Under the pieces are notes generated by a model. The model worked only from the letters and a program-made list of their open reading frames with translations, was not told the DNA's origin and ran no database searches. Of a DNA stretch of 36,694 bases, positions 12,574 through 20,530 are shown piece by piece. Source of the DNA: Clostridium omnivorum (GTDB taxonomy: Bacteria; Bacillota; Clostridia; Clostridiales; Clostridiaceae). The stretch's first letter is position 1. Every line of letters starts with the position of its first letter. Location of the stretch: the NCBI RefSeq assembly GCF_026012015.1, contig NZ_BRXR01000002.1:1-36694 (forward strand), in the 5' to 3' direction. A program made the translations under genes and the position numbers.

Positions 12574-12969
12574 ATGAATAAAGTTGTTTTAATTGGAAGA
12601 CCTACTAAGCAACCAGAACTTAAATATACACCAGGTACTGGAACTCCAGTATGTACAATGACCTTAGCAGTAGAAAGACCATATTCAAAAGATGGACAAA
12701 AAGAAGCTGATTTTATCCCGGTTGTTATTTGGGGTAAACCAGCAGAAAATACTGCTAACTATGTTGGAAAGGGAAAGCTAGTTGCTGTTAGTGGTAGAAT
12801 TCAAACTAGATCATATGATGCAAAAGATGGTAGTAAAAGATATGTTACAGAAGTAGTTGCTGAAGATGTGCAGTTTTTAGAATGGTCAACTAATAGTACA
12901 AATAACTCTATAGATAATAGTGTATATGATGAAATGACTCCAGTTGATGATGGTCAAATGCCATTTTAG
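12574..12969 (+). CDS. ssb: Single-stranded DNA-binding protein
   Basis: A 131-residue SSB. The OB fold occupies residues 1-106 (MNKVVLIGRPTKQPELKYTP; VVIWGKPAENTANYVGKGKL; VSGRIQTRSYDAKDG). A short linker leads to the acidic tip DDGQMPF, close to the DDDIPF-type tail used to contact replication and repair proteins. Shorter linker than cellular SSBs, as in phage versions. Supports replication from either candidate origin. Confidence 0.93.
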   Translation: MNKVVLIGRPTKQPELKYTPGTGTPVCTMTLAVERPYSKDGQKEADFIPVVIWGKPAENTANYVGKGKLVAVSGRIQTRSYDAKDGSKRYVTEVVAEDVQFLEWSTNSTNNSIDNSVYDEMTPVDDGQMPF

Positions 12970-12980
12970 GAGGTAGTTAA

Positions 12981-13154
12981 ATGAAAAAGCATGAGTTTTT
13001 AAATAAAGTAGTGGAAGTTTATTTTTCAGGTAATTATACAGCAGAAGAAGCTATAGAAAAAGTTAAAAAAGATTCTAATATCTCAAATGAAGAATACATC
13101 AATTTATTTGGAAGGAGTAATTCAAATGAAGTATGCCCTTCATTGTATGAGTAA
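12981..13154 (+). CDS. Small protein of unknown function
   Basis: A 57-residue ORF starting 7 bases after AGGAGG (12968-12973). Mostly helical and acidic (KVVEVYFSGNYTAEEAIEKV, residues 9-28). It overlaps the next small ORF by 29 bases in another frame. No family recognised. Confidence 0.55.
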   Translation: MKKHEFLNKVVEVYFSGNYTAEEAIEKVKKDSNISNEEYINLFGRSNSNEVCPSLYE

Positions 13155-13287
13155 CTACCAAAGCAAAAATATAAATAATAGGTCAAACTTTAATAAGAAA
13201 ACAAAAGATAATTTTCCTAAGAAAGATGTTAAGCAAGGAACTTCTAAAAAGTGGGGCAGATATGAGCAGGTACCATTATTAGATTAG
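13126..13287 (+). CDS. Small basic protein of unknown function
   Basis: A 53-residue ORF starting at ATG 13126 behind AAGGAG (13112-13117); a longer reading from 13087 is rejected for lack of a ribosome site. Rich in Lys and Asn, probably disordered or nucleic-acid binding. No family recognised. Confidence 0.5.
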   Translation: MKYALHCMSNYQSKNINNRSNFNKKTKDNFPKKDVKQGTSKKWGRYEQVPLLD

Positions 13288-13298
13288 GAGTGAGTTAG

Positions 13299-13448
13299 AT
13301 GAGTAAATTAGATATTATTTTATTCATTACTGCATGTGTTAGCTTAACTATGACATTTGTTTTATATAAAAAACAAAATCAAAAACCTCAGGACATTATT
13401 TACATAGATTCTACAGATAAAAAAAGTGATGGAGGGAAAAGTATTTGA
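13299..13448 (+). CDS. Small single-span membrane protein
   Basis: A 49-residue ORF behind AGGAGTGAG (13287-13295). One membrane helix at residues 5-23 (DIILFITACVSLTMTFVLY), then a basic and polar tail. Its stop overlaps the TTG start of the late regulator by 4 bases, so the two are coupled. Function unknown. Confidence 0.55.
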   Translation: MSKLDIILFITACVSLTMTFVLYKKQNQKPQDIIYIDSTDKKSDGGKSI

Positions 13449-13888
13449 AATTAAACCAAAAGCAGTTTGATGAATTAAATAATTTAGATAGTTGGCTATA
13501 TAATTATAAAAGCATAAAAGCTGGAATAGAAAATTTAAAGCTAGAATGCGAAGAATCTAAAAATGTTTCTATCGGTTCAGCAGATCCTTCAAAAGAAACT
13601 GCAGTAACTAATAAATTTAGCAGCAATGTTGAAAATTCAATTATTAATACTGAGTCACTAAATAATAGAGCGAAATTCATGGAAAGTAAAATAAAGAAGA
13701 TAGATAGAGCTTTAAGCTCATTAAGCAAAGATGAATATTTGATTGTAACTAATTATTATATCGAAGGAAAACATATATATGAATTCACTCATGAACTAGG
13801 AATATCTGAAAGCCACTGCAGGCGAATTAAAGATAGAGCAATTAATAAAATTAAAATAGCATTATATGGTGTGCAAGTTAAAAATTAA
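13445..13888 (+). CDS. Sigma-70 region 4-like phage late transcription regulator
   Basis: A 147-residue protein. Residues 1-85 are helical and charged; residues 90-140 (SLSKDEYLIVTNYYIEGKHI, then ELGISESHCRRIKDRAINKI) form a sigma region 4-type helix-turn-helix as in ArpU and related late regulators. TTG start is supported by GGAGGG at 13431-13436 and by the TTGA overlap with the upstream gene. A strong hairpin follows the gene. Expected role: turning on structural and lysis genes at late times. Confidence 0.75.
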   Translation: MKLNQKQFDELNNLDSWLYNYKSIKAGIENLKLECEESKNVSIGSADPSKETAVTNKFSSNVENSIINTESLNNRAKFMESKIKKIDRALSSLSKDEYLIVTNYYIEGKHIYEFTHELGISESHCRRIKDRAINKIKIALYGVQVKN

Positions 13889-13921
13889 TATAGGAGCCTT
13901 AATTGGTTCCAGTTTATTTAT

Positions 13922-13967
13922 ATAGGGTATAGTGTAGATAAAATTTTAATATTACACTATACCCTAT
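13922..13967. terminator. Strong 15-bp inverted repeat (probable terminator of the early operon)
   Basis: ATAGGGTATAGTGTA (13922-13936) and TACACTATACCCTAT (13953-13967) pair perfectly around a 16-base loop; the following bases TTGTTT give only a weak T tract. It ends the early operon. Because a serine recombinase gene starts 112 bases later, a recombination site role is also possible. Confidence 0.7.
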
Positions 13968-14015
13968 TTGTTTAGAATTAGTTTTTAAATTTATAAATAA
14001 ATATTTGAAAAACTC

Positions 14016-14045
14016 TTGAATATTAAATAAACAAAATGGTATAAT
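14016..14045 (+). promoter_or_regulatory. Promoter of the serine recombinase gene
   Basis: TTGAAT (14016-14021), 18 bp and an extended TGG-TATAAT (14037-14045). Stands between the 15-bp hairpin and the recombinase gene. Confidence 0.65.
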
Positions 14046-14078
14046 ATAGATATAGAAATTACGAAAGAGGTTTACAAA

Positions 14079-14654
14079 ATGAATATTGCTTATGTAAGAG
14101 TTTCTACGGTAGAACAGAACGAAGCTAGACAAATGGAAGGCTTACAAAAATATGATATCGAGAAATGGTTCATTGAAAAAGTAAGCGCCAAAGATACTAA
14201 CAGAGCAGAGTTAAAAAAAATGATTGAATTTGCAAGGGAGGGAGATACAGTATATGTATTAGACTTTTCGAGATTGGCAAGAAGCACGAAAGACCTACTT
14301 GATCTAGTAGATAGCATGAATAAAAAAGGTGTTAATTTAGTATCTGTGAAAGAAAATCTTGATACTTCCACACCACAAGGTAGGCTGATGTTAACAATGC
14401 TAGGAGCTATATATGAATTTGAAAGAGCAAATATTCTAGAAAGGCAAAGAGAAGGTATAGCATTAGCCAAAAAGGAAGGGAAATATAAAGGACGAAAGAA
14501 GATAAGTTTTCCAACAAATTGGACAGAAATTTATACTAAGTGGAAAAGTAGACAATTAACGGGCAATAAAGCTATGGAGTTGCTAGGATTAAAAAGAAAT
14601 ACTTTTTATAGTTTAATTAAAGAACATGAAAGGGGTATAAAAAATAATGAATAA
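14079..14654 (+). CDS. Serine recombinase (resolvase/invertase family)
   Basis: A 191-residue small serine recombinase. The catalytic N-terminal domain starts NIAYVRVSTVEQN with Ser9 in the YVRVS motif; VYVLDFSRLARSTKDL (63-78) and the dimer helix (QGRLMLTMLGAIYEFERANI, 113-132) follow. The C-terminal Hin-like HTH is at about 150-185 (NKAMELLGLKRNTFYSLI). Length fits resolvases and invertases, not large integrases. It could resolve plasmid multimers or invert a segment; no inverted gene cassette or paired recombination sites are seen nearby, so resolution is favoured. It has its own promoter. Confidence 0.9.
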   Translation: MNIAYVRVSTVEQNEARQMEGLQKYDIEKWFIEKVSAKDTNRAELKKMIEFAREGDTVYVLDFSRLARSTKDLLDLVDSMNKKGVNLVSVKENLDTSTPQGRLMLTMLGAIYEFERANILERQREGIALAKKEGKYKGRKKISFPTNWTEIYTKWKSRQLTGNKAMELLGLKRNTFYSLIKEHERGIKNNE

Positions 14655-15003
14655 GAAATTAACTGTATTTGCTTTAAAAGATAAAAATGAAGAATATCAG
14701 CTAGATTATGATTTCGATAAATTAAGTGCTTTTAATGAAAAATTTGGTTACGCTTTTATTTTAAGTTTTTCTTCAGAAATGATAAGTTTAGCCAACAGAT
14801 TAAAGGATATTGAAAAAGTTATTGATGTTCTTGAAGATTGGAAGAATGAAGAATTTTTTAAGCTTAATGAGACAACTTATAGCACAAGTTGGTTTAATAG
14901 CAAGTATAAAAAAGAAAAAACTGAGCTCACTCTTCCACAAGCTAAAAAAATATATATGGAAAAGAAAGTAATGGTACCGTGCATGATCCTAAAGAATTTT
15001 TAA
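14647..15003 (+). CDS. Protein of unknown function
   Basis: A 118-residue protein whose start overlaps the recombinase stop by 8 bases, with AGGGG at 14631-14635. Mixed alpha/beta composition, no domain recognised. Overlap suggests co-transcription with the recombinase only; no functional link can be shown. Confidence 0.55.
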   Translation: MNKKLTVFALKDKNEEYQLDYDFDKLSAFNEKFGYAFILSFSSEMISLANRLKDIEKVIDVLEDWKNEEFFKLNETTYSTSWFNSKYKKEKTELTLPQAKKIYMEKKVMVPCMILKNF

Positions 15004-15072
15004 CTGAGATAGAATTTTAAAATTTGATAGTTGGTGAATGTGAAAAAAATGCGAATTAGGAGGATATAGAAA

Positions 15073-15273
15073 ATGTTTGAAAATACATTTGAATATAAAT
15101 TTAAGATTGCTGAAGACTGGCAAAAGCAAAGATATTTAAGGCTTCTTGAAAGCTTCAAAGGTATTGAATTGTCTGATGAAGATAAAAGATATTTATTGTG
15201 GCTTTCTAGCTTTGATTCAGATACCGAAAGAGTATTTTTAAATTTATTTACTAAAATTAAGAAAAGTAAATAG
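15073..15273 (+). CDS. Small phage protein of unknown function
   Basis: A 66-residue acidic helical protein behind AGGAGG (15059-15064). Contains LSDEDKRYLLWLSSFDSDTE (32-51). No family recognised; likely a middle-region phage gene of the type seen between replication and packaging modules. Confidence 0.55.
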   Translation: MFENTFEYKFKIAEDWQKQRYLRLLESFKGIELSDEDKRYLLWLSSFDSDTERVFLNLFTKIKKSK

Positions 15274-15349
15274 TGAACAATTCAAGGATAGGCTCTATGA
15301 ATATATTGTGGCGCTATGGTGCCAAAGAATAAATTAAGGAGGAGTCATT

Positions 15350-15904
15350 ATGGAAGAGTATAAATTTAAAAAATCTACATGCGAGAGATATGATATAAGA
15401 TTAAAAAATAGTTATGGTTGGGCGATAATTACTATTGATGAAAATGGAGGACTGTTTAACGCTCAATCTGATTATGGCAGTTATAGTTATAGCTGGCCTA
15501 ATCATGGTAGAAAGAGCTTTAAGCATTTTATACTTGAATTAGTTAGAGATAAATCATATTTTTTAGGCAAGGTAGCAGATGATAAATATTATTATGACGA
15601 AGAAACAGAAAAAGCTTGGAAAGAGCAGATTATAGAGGATAGGCAGAATGGATATTTAAGTAAAGATGAAGCAAGGGAATTATGGGATGAAGTAGTTGAG
15701 TTTGACTATTATACATCAGGCGAAAGCATACAACATCAATGCTACGAAAATGATGTTGTATGTAAATATTATGGTGAACCTTGGGAAGCATTTGAAATTG
15801 TTAGAGGATTTTCGCCACAAGCAAATATGTTTGCAAATAGAATAATGCCTATTTTGGGTGAAATAATTAAAAAAGAAATAGCTGATTTAGAAAAGACAGC
15901 ATAG
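15350..15904 (+). CDS. Phage protein of unknown function
   Basis: A 184-residue protein behind AAGGAGG (15338-15344). The stretch YGWAIITIDENGGLFNAQSD then YGSYSYSWPNHG (residues 21-52) is an aromatic beta-rich segment that I associate with a conserved family of phage proteins of unknown role. The C-terminal half is acidic and helical, with E/D-rich KDEARELWDEVVEFD. Middle-region location. Confidence 0.6.
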   Translation: MEEYKFKKSTCERYDIRLKNSYGWAIITIDENGGLFNAQSDYGSYSYSWPNHGRKSFKHFILELVRDKSYFLGKVADDKYYYDEETEKAWKEQIIEDRQNGYLSKDEARELWDEVVEFDYYTSGESIQHQCYENDVVCKYYGEPWEAFEIVRGFSPQANMFANRIMPILGEIIKKEIADLEKTA

Positions 15905-15958
15905 CTTCACTAGTTTCGCTAAAGGCTCATTTACCGAATAATTTTATGGGAGGTTATT

Positions 15959-16252
15959 ATGAATTTATACTCTGTACATTTATGGGATAAAGATTTAGGC
16001 ATGGAAAGATATATAACTCTTCCAGCTGATAACGAAAGCGTAGCAGAACAAGAAGCACTAGATCATGACTTTTTAGCGTGTGCAGAAGCTGAAGAAATAA
16101 CCATAATGAACGGATGTAAACTTATAGGTGAAAATAAAACATATAAATATTATGTTTCTGAAAAAGGTTATTTAGCTAGAGTATCAAAAAATACATTTAC
16201 AGAGCTAGGTTATATAGAAGATAATATGAAGCTTTATAAAAAATTGTGCTAA
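15959..16252 (+). CDS. Phage protein of unknown function
   Basis: A 97-residue acidic protein behind GGGAGG (15948-15953). YSVHLWDKDLGMERYITLPA (4-23) suggests a small alpha/beta domain. No family recognised. It ends the middle-region operon, just before a strong terminator. Confidence 0.55.
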   Translation: MNLYSVHLWDKDLGMERYITLPADNESVAEQEALDHDFLACAEAEEITIMNGCKLIGENKTYKYYVSEKGYLARVSKNTFTELGYIEDNMKLYKKLC

Positions 16253-16264
16253 TAATTTAAAGAT

Positions 16265-16292
16265 TAAGAGAGTATTCAAAAATACTCTCTTA
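16265..16292 (+). terminator. Terminator of the middle operon
   Basis: Perfect 12-bp stem TAAGAGAGTATT/AATACTCTCTTA with a CAAA loop, followed by TTATTTTT. Confidence 0.9.
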
Positions 16293-16572
16293 TTATTTTT
16301 AAAACTTTAGAATAATACCCTTCATATTTAGCGTATAAGCGTTTATTTTAAGTACGGTGGTACGTTTATACCTTTGAAAAAATGGAAGCTCATATACTAA
16401 AAATTACATGAGCGAATTATGAGCGTTTTTTGAGCGTTTTTTGGCACTCTATTTGATGATTTTTAATTTATAATAGTATCATACAATAATATTAATGATT
16501 CCCCATAATTACCCCTTTTTTAAGGCAGCCAATACGGCTGCTTTTTTATTTTAAAGAAAGTAGGTGTATAAA
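16293..16572. other. Gene-free stretch with 11-bp phased repeats
   Basis: No gene is seen between the middle operon and the packaging-side operon. It holds GTACGGTGGTACG (16351-16363), the inverted pair GCTCAT (16388-16393)/ATGAGC (16408-16413), three exactly 11-bp-spaced units GAGCGAATTAT, GAGCGTTTTTT, GAGCGTTTTTT (16410, 16421, 16432), and a TATAAT at 16469-16474 with no clear -35. A terminator hairpin ends the stretch. It resembles a protein-binding site such as an attachment or replication site. Confidence 0.5.
16525..16547 (+). terminator. Terminator
   Basis: GCAGCC-AATAC-GGCTGC followed by six T. It would stop transcripts started in the preceding stretch. Confidence 0.8.
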
Positions 16573-16764
16573 ATGAGTGGTTTATCTAAAAGAGGACCAA
16601 AACATAAAAACAGAAAATATAAGTCCTGGAAAGACCAAAATAAAAAAGAATTGCCTACTGTTCAGGACTTAAAAGAAGATGATGAATTTAATGAATTCAA
16701 ACGAATGATGGAAGATGCGCCTAGTTATAAAAGACATAATGGAGCATATAGGCAGGTGAAATAA
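16573..16764 (+). CDS. Small basic protein of unknown function
   Basis: A 63-residue protein starting at ATG 16573, 5 bases after AGGTG; an in-frame GTG at 16564 lies within that ribosome site and is rejected. Highly basic N-terminus (LSKRGPKHKNRKYKSWK), acidic middle. Overlaps the following integrase-like gene by 1 base. Could be a recombination accessory factor; no family recognised. Confidence 0.55.
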   Translation: MSGLSKRGPKHKNRKYKSWKDQNKKELPTVQDLKEDDEFNEFKRMMEDAPSYKRHNGAYRQVK

Positions 16765-17369
16765 TGAAAAAGAAAAGGCCTGCAAAGCCAATTAAAGATA
16801 AAGATATTGTATTAGATATTCAAGATTATTTAAGATATAAAAATAAAAGAGATTATGTCTTGTTTGTATTAGGAATATCTACAGGTTATAGAGCTGGAGA
16901 TTTAGTTAAGCTTAAAGTTAGAGATGTAAAGGATGCTCTTAAAGAAGGATATTTTATTATTCTTGAAGGGAAAAAAGTTAATACAAGAAATATAAGAAAA
17001 GAAAATATTAAACCTAGAGAAGTTCCAATTGTTGATAAGTTAAGAAAAATACTAAAAGAGTACATTAAAGATAAAAAGGATTGGGAATATTTATTTCAAT
17101 CAAGAAAAGGAAATAACAGTCCTATAAAGGTAAGCAGAGTTAGTACAGTACTTAATGAAGCTGGAAAGGAATTTGGCTTAACAAATATAAGCGCTCATTC
17201 AATGAGAAAAACATATGCGTATAAAATATATAATGAAAGTGGACATGATATAGAAGCTGTTAGAGAAATGTTAGGACAGAGCAGCAGTAAGATTACCTGT
17301 AGATATTTAGGCTTAGATAGAGAACTATATGATAAATATAGTAATAAACTAAATGACCTAATCCGGTAA
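16764..17369 (+). CDS. Core-only tyrosine recombinase
   Basis: A 201-residue protein made of the tyrosine recombinase catalytic domain only. Catalytic residues: Arg43 in TGYRAGDL, a Lys at 70-71, H-x-x-R as His145 and Arg148 in HSMRKT, and Tyr181 in CRYLG. The third His position is Gln172 (MLGQSSSKI), a departure from the family norm. No N-terminal core-binding or arm-binding domain is present, so it is roughly half the length of a phage integrase. Such short forms are found near the packaging genes of Clostridium and Bacillus phages. Activity is uncertain. Confidence 0.75.
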   Translation: MKKKRPAKPIKDKDIVLDIQDYLRYKNKRDYVLFVLGISTGYRAGDLVKLKVRDVKDALKEGYFIILEGKKVNTRNIRKENIKPREVPIVDKLRKILKEYIKDKKDWEYLFQSRKGNNSPIKVSRVSTVLNEAGKEFGLTNISAHSMRKTYAYKIYNESGHDIEAVREMLGQSSSKITCRYLGLDRELYDKYSNKLNDLIR

Positions 17370-17575
17370 TTTTATTTTTTTAGGCTTTGAATGTTTTATT
17401 TTAAGCAACATACTTATTCGAGTACAAAAAATTAAATGCATATATTAGTAGTACTTTTTAAAAATGAATGTGTGATTCTATATATAAATGATTCGTTCAA
17501 AACAAAAAACACGAACATTAAACAGAAGTTTTACGCATTTATGCATAAAAATTTTATATAAAAAGGTGGTATATT

Positions 17576-17758
17576 TTGAGTAGTGTTATAACTCATAATA
17601 AAGAAACGTTAAATGAAATATTAAATCGCTTAGATGATAACCAACATGAAATTGCATTATGTGATTTAACCACAGAAGAAATAATTTATTTGGATGATAC
17701 TTTAAAAAAGATAATAAAAATGTATTATCAAAATATATATCAAACTTGTAAGATATAA
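17576..17758 (+). CDS. Small acidic protein of unknown function
   Basis: A 60-residue helical protein. The TTG start lies 6 bases after AAGGTGG (17563-17569), and no other start fits. Rich in Asp/Glu in the middle (NRLDDNQHEIALCDLTTEEI). No family recognised. The 206-base gap before it is AT-rich and contains AATGTTTTATTTTAA (17390-17404), repeated later at 18351-18365. Confidence 0.45.
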   Translation: MSSVITHNKETLNEILNRLDDNQHEIALCDLTTEEIIYLDDTLKKIIKMYYQNIYQTCKI

Positions 17759-17806
17759 GTGTAAGCTAAATAATAAAATGGTATAATAATCCTAGAGGTG
17801 GTTTTT

Positions 17807-17980
17807 ATGGGATTATTTAACAAGATGTTAAGGCAAGCAAATAAAGCTAATAAAGTTATGAAAGACGTTGAAATGGTAGGTAACTTTGTTGCAGGAGATA
17901 AGAAGAAAGCTACAAGAAGAGCTAAGAATAAAATAAAAGGTAAGATAGCTAATAAAGTATTTAAAAGTTTAAAGTTTTAA
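17807..17980 (+). CDS. Small very basic amphipathic protein
   Basis: A 57-residue protein (MGLFNKMLRQANKANKVMKD, then KKKATRRAKNKIKGKIANKV). ATG 17807 with GAGGTGG at 17795-17801; the GTG at 17798 is inside the ribosome site. An extended -10 TGG-TATAAT at 17779-17787 may drive it and a terminator follows immediately, so it is probably a single-gene unit. Likely nucleic-acid binding or membrane-surface active; unknown family. Confidence 0.55.
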   Translation: MGLFNKMLRQANKANKVMKDVEMVGNFVAGDKKKATRRAKNKIKGKIANKVFKSLKF

Positions 17981-18010
17981 GGAAGCTTATATATAGGCTT
18001 CCTTTTTATT
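17979..18010 (+). terminator. Terminator
   Basis: AAGGAAGC (17979-17986)/GCTTCCTT (17997-18004) hairpin followed by a T-rich tract. Confidence 0.85.
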
Positions 18011-18031
18011 TATTGTAAGTAGGTGATTATA

Positions 18032-18334
18032 TTGGCTAAAGAATTTGCAGTTAAGTTCTATAAGAGTAAAGCATGGTTAGAGTGTAGAGACGGATTCATT
18101 CAATCAGTACATGGATTATGTAATAGATGTGGTAATCCAGGCTATATTGTTCATCATAAAGAACTATTAACACCTGATAATATTAATAATCCAAATGTAA
18201 CTCTTAATTGGGATAAGCTTGAATACTTATGTCAATGCTGTCACAACAAAGAACATATGAGCAATAATGATAAAGCAATTAATAATGGTTTAAGATTTGA
18301 TAGTAATGGACAAATAGTTAAAGATGAAAATTGA
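18032..18334 (+). CDS. HNH endonuclease (packaging-associated)
   Basis: A 100-residue HNH nuclease. C30-x-x-C33 and C67-x-x-C70 form the zinc site; the catalytic His pair is HHKEL (41-45), then Asn in NNPNVTLNW and CHNKEH (70-75). TTG 18032 is preferred over GTG 18023 because AGGTG (18021-18025) sits correctly before it. HNH genes directly ahead of terminase are typical of cos-type siphoviruses, where HNH, TerS and TerL act together in cos cutting. Confidence 0.88.
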   Translation: MAKEFAVKFYKSKAWLECRDGFIQSVHGLCNRCGNPGYIVHHKELLTPDNINNPNVTLNWDKLEYLCQCCHNKEHMSNNDKAINNGLRFDSNGQIVKDEN

Positions 18335-18449
18335 TTACTCCCCCCATAAAAATGTTTTATTTTAAATCCTAAAGGACCGAGTGGGGACATTCAAAAAACA
18401 CGCAGGTAGTTTTTGAGTGGGGGTGTAGTTATAAAGTGAGGTGGAAAAG
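18335..18449. other. Probable cos region
   Basis: A gene-free, unusually G/C-tract-rich stretch between HNH and TerS. It contains CCCCCC (18340-18345), direct repeats GAGTGGGG (18379-18386 and 18415-18422), and the inverted pair TCAAAAA (18391-18397)/TTTTTGA (18410-18416) around ACACGCAGGTAG. Position next to HNH and terminase is where cos lies in related phages. The cut positions cannot be read from sequence alone. Confidence 0.5.
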
Positions 18450-18830
18450 GTGAACGATAAAAGCAGATACAATGAAATAGCGAAACAACAAGAAATTAAA
18501 AAAGAGATAACCAAACTTAATAGATTATTTAAAGATATGGATTCTAAAATTAAAAAGTCAGTAACATCATTAATTGAGAATGCAGCTTTTATGGCTGTAA
18601 CATTAAGAGAACTTCAAGATTACTTAAATAAAAATGGTTTAACATGTGAATATCAAAATGGTGAAAACCAATTTGGAGTAAAGAAATCTCCAGAAGTAGA
18701 AATTTATAATACTATGATTAAAAACTTTGTATCAACCATGAAATCTCTTACAGATTTATTGCCAAAAGAAATAGCAGCTAAAATTAAAGATGATGGGTTT
18801 GACCAATTCGTAGGTGGTAGAGATGATTAA
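18450..18830 (+). CDS. terS: Terminase small subunit (P27 family)
   Basis: A 126-residue DNA-recognition subunit of the packaging motor. C-terminal region SPEVEIYNTMIKNFVSTMKS (91-110) followed by LTDLLPK is the P27-type signature. GTG 18450 is chosen because GAGGTGG (18438-18444) fits; the GTG at 18441 is inside it. The stop overlaps TerL by 8 bases. Confidence 0.85.
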   Translation: MNDKSRYNEIAKQQEIKKEITKLNRLFKDMDSKIKKSVTSLIENAAFMAVTLRELQDYLNKNGLTCEYQNGENQFGVKKSPEVEIYNTMIKNFVSTMKSLTDLLPKEIAAKIKDDGFDQFVGGRDD

Positions 18831-20511
18831 ATATCCTAAAGACTATAATCCTATTCTTGAATACTGGCAACTAATAGAAAGTGGACAAGAAATAGTTAGT
18901 CAAAAGATTTATAAGACTTTTAAAAAAATAGTTTATGATTTAAATAATAATCAGAGTGAATATTATTATAGTCATACAAGGGCAAATCATTTTATTGAGT
19001 TTTGTGAAAATTATTGTAGACATTCAAAAGGTAAAATGGCTGGTAAACTTGTTAAACTTGAATTATGGGAAAAAGCAATAGGAGCTGCTATATTTGGATT
19101 TATTGATATTGAAGGTAATCGTAAATATAGAGAATCCATGATAATTGTTGGTAAAAAAAATGGTAAGTCTTTAATTGCTTCATGTATTGGTTTATATCTT
19201 CAAGTTGGTGATGGTGAAGGGGGACCTGAAATATATGCAGTAGCTACTAAAAGAGACCAAGCAAAAATCATATGGGGTGAAGCTAAAAGAATGGTAAAAA
19301 AATCACCAGCTTTACTTAAAAGAATAAAACCATTAGTTGCAGAGTTAAATAGTGAAAATTTTAATGATGGAGTATTTAAACCACTAGCTAGCGATAGTGA
19401 TACGCTTGATGGTTTAAATGTTCATGGAGCTCTAATGGATGAAATTCATCAATGGAAAAATGGTAAAGCTTTATATGATATCATTGCTGATGGTATAACA
19501 GCAAGAGAACAGCCACTTATTTTTATTACATCTACTGCAGGAACAGTAAGAGAAGATATTTATGACATTAAATATGATGAGGCTGAAAGAGTTATAAATG
19601 GATATTTTGATGATAATGGCTATAAAGATGAACACTTTATAGCTTTTATTTATGAACTTGATAGTAGAAAAGAATGGACAGATCCTTTATGTTGGAAAAA
19701 AGCTAATCCAGGACTAGGAACAATTAAAAATGAAAAAACATTAGCTGATAAAGTTGCAAAGGCTCAAGCTAATCCTTTATTAGTAAAGAATTTACTTACT
19801 AAAGAATTTAACATCAGAGAAACTTCTAGCGAAGCATGGCTTACTTTTGAAGAATTAAATAATCCAGCTACTTATGATTTATCAATATTAAATCCTAAGT
19901 ATGGAATTGGTGGAGCAGACTTATCAAGTACAACTGATTTAACGTGTAGTTCAGTTGTATTCATGGTACCAGGTGACAATACAATTTATGTAATGCAAAT
20001 GTATTTCTTACCAGAGGTACTTTTGGAAATGCGTGTAAGAGAAGATAAAATTCCCTACGATATTTGGAGAGACTTAGGATGGCTTAGAACTGTTGAAGGA
20101 AATAAAGTTCATTATAAGCATGTAACTGAATGGTTTTTAGAAATTCAAAATGAGTATGGTATATATTTACCATGGACTGGCTATGATTCATGGTCAGCAC
20201 AATATTGGGTTGAGGAAATGAAAACTTATTTTGGTGCTGAAAGTATGGAAGCAGTTATACAAGGTAAAAAAACTCTTTCTGGACCTATGAAAAACATGGG
20301 AGCAGATTTAGCAGCTAAAAAAATTAATTATAATAATAATCCAGTACTTAAATGGTGTCTTTCAAATACTGCTATAGAAACAGATAAAAATCTTAATATA
20401 CAACCATGTAAAACGAATAATCAAAGAAGACGTATAGATGGAACCGCAAGTTTACTTGATGCCTATGTATGCTTAGAAAGGCACATAGAAGATTATCTTA
20501 ATATGATTTAG
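18823..20511 (+). CDS. terL: Terminase large subunit
   Basis: A 562-residue packaging motor (Terminase_1/HK97-like). The ATPase half has Walker A GKKNGKS (110-116) and Walker B ALMDEIHQW; the nuclease half has the acidic motif GIGGADLSSTTDLT and YDSWSAQYW. ATG 18823 lies behind AGGTGG (18812-18817) and within terS. Cuts and pumps DNA into proheads through the portal. Together with the HNH gene it indicates cos packaging. Confidence 0.95.
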   Translation: MIKYPKDYNPILEYWQLIESGQEIVSQKIYKTFKKIVYDLNNNQSEYYYSHTRANHFIEFCENYCRHSKGKMAGKLVKLELWEKAIGAAIFGFIDIEGNRKYRESMIIVGKKNGKSLIASCIGLYLQVGDGEGGPEIYAVATKRDQAKIIWGEAKRMVKKSPALLKRIKPLVAELNSENFNDGVFKPLASDSDTLDGLNVHGALMDEIHQWKNGKALYDIIADGITAREQPLIFITSTAGTVREDIYDIKYDEAERVINGYFDDNGYKDEHFIAFIYELDSRKEWTDPLCWKKANPGLGTIKNEKTLADKVAKAQANPLLVKNLLTKEFNIRETSSEAWLTFEELNNPATYDLSILNPKYGIGGADLSSTTDLTCSSVVFMVPGDNTIYVMQMYFLPEVLLEMRVREDKIPYDIWRDLGWLRTVEGNKVHYKHVTEWFLEIQNEYGIYLPWTGYDSWSAQYWVEEMKTYFGAESMEAVIQGKKTLSGPMKNMGADLAAKKINYNNNPVLKWCLSNTAIETDKNLNIQPCKTNNQRRRIDGTASLLDAYVCLERHIEDYLNMI

Positions 20512-20530
20512 CTAGAAGGGAGGTGAAAAC

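Noticed and set aside
13922-13967. Transposon terminal inverted repeat
   Set aside because: Arms are only 16 bases apart and no transposase is present; a hairpin reading is simpler.
14090-14470. Leftward 126-codon ORF within the serine recombinase gene
   Set aside because: Opposite strand of a clear resolvase; low-complexity Ser/Leu product typical of shadows.
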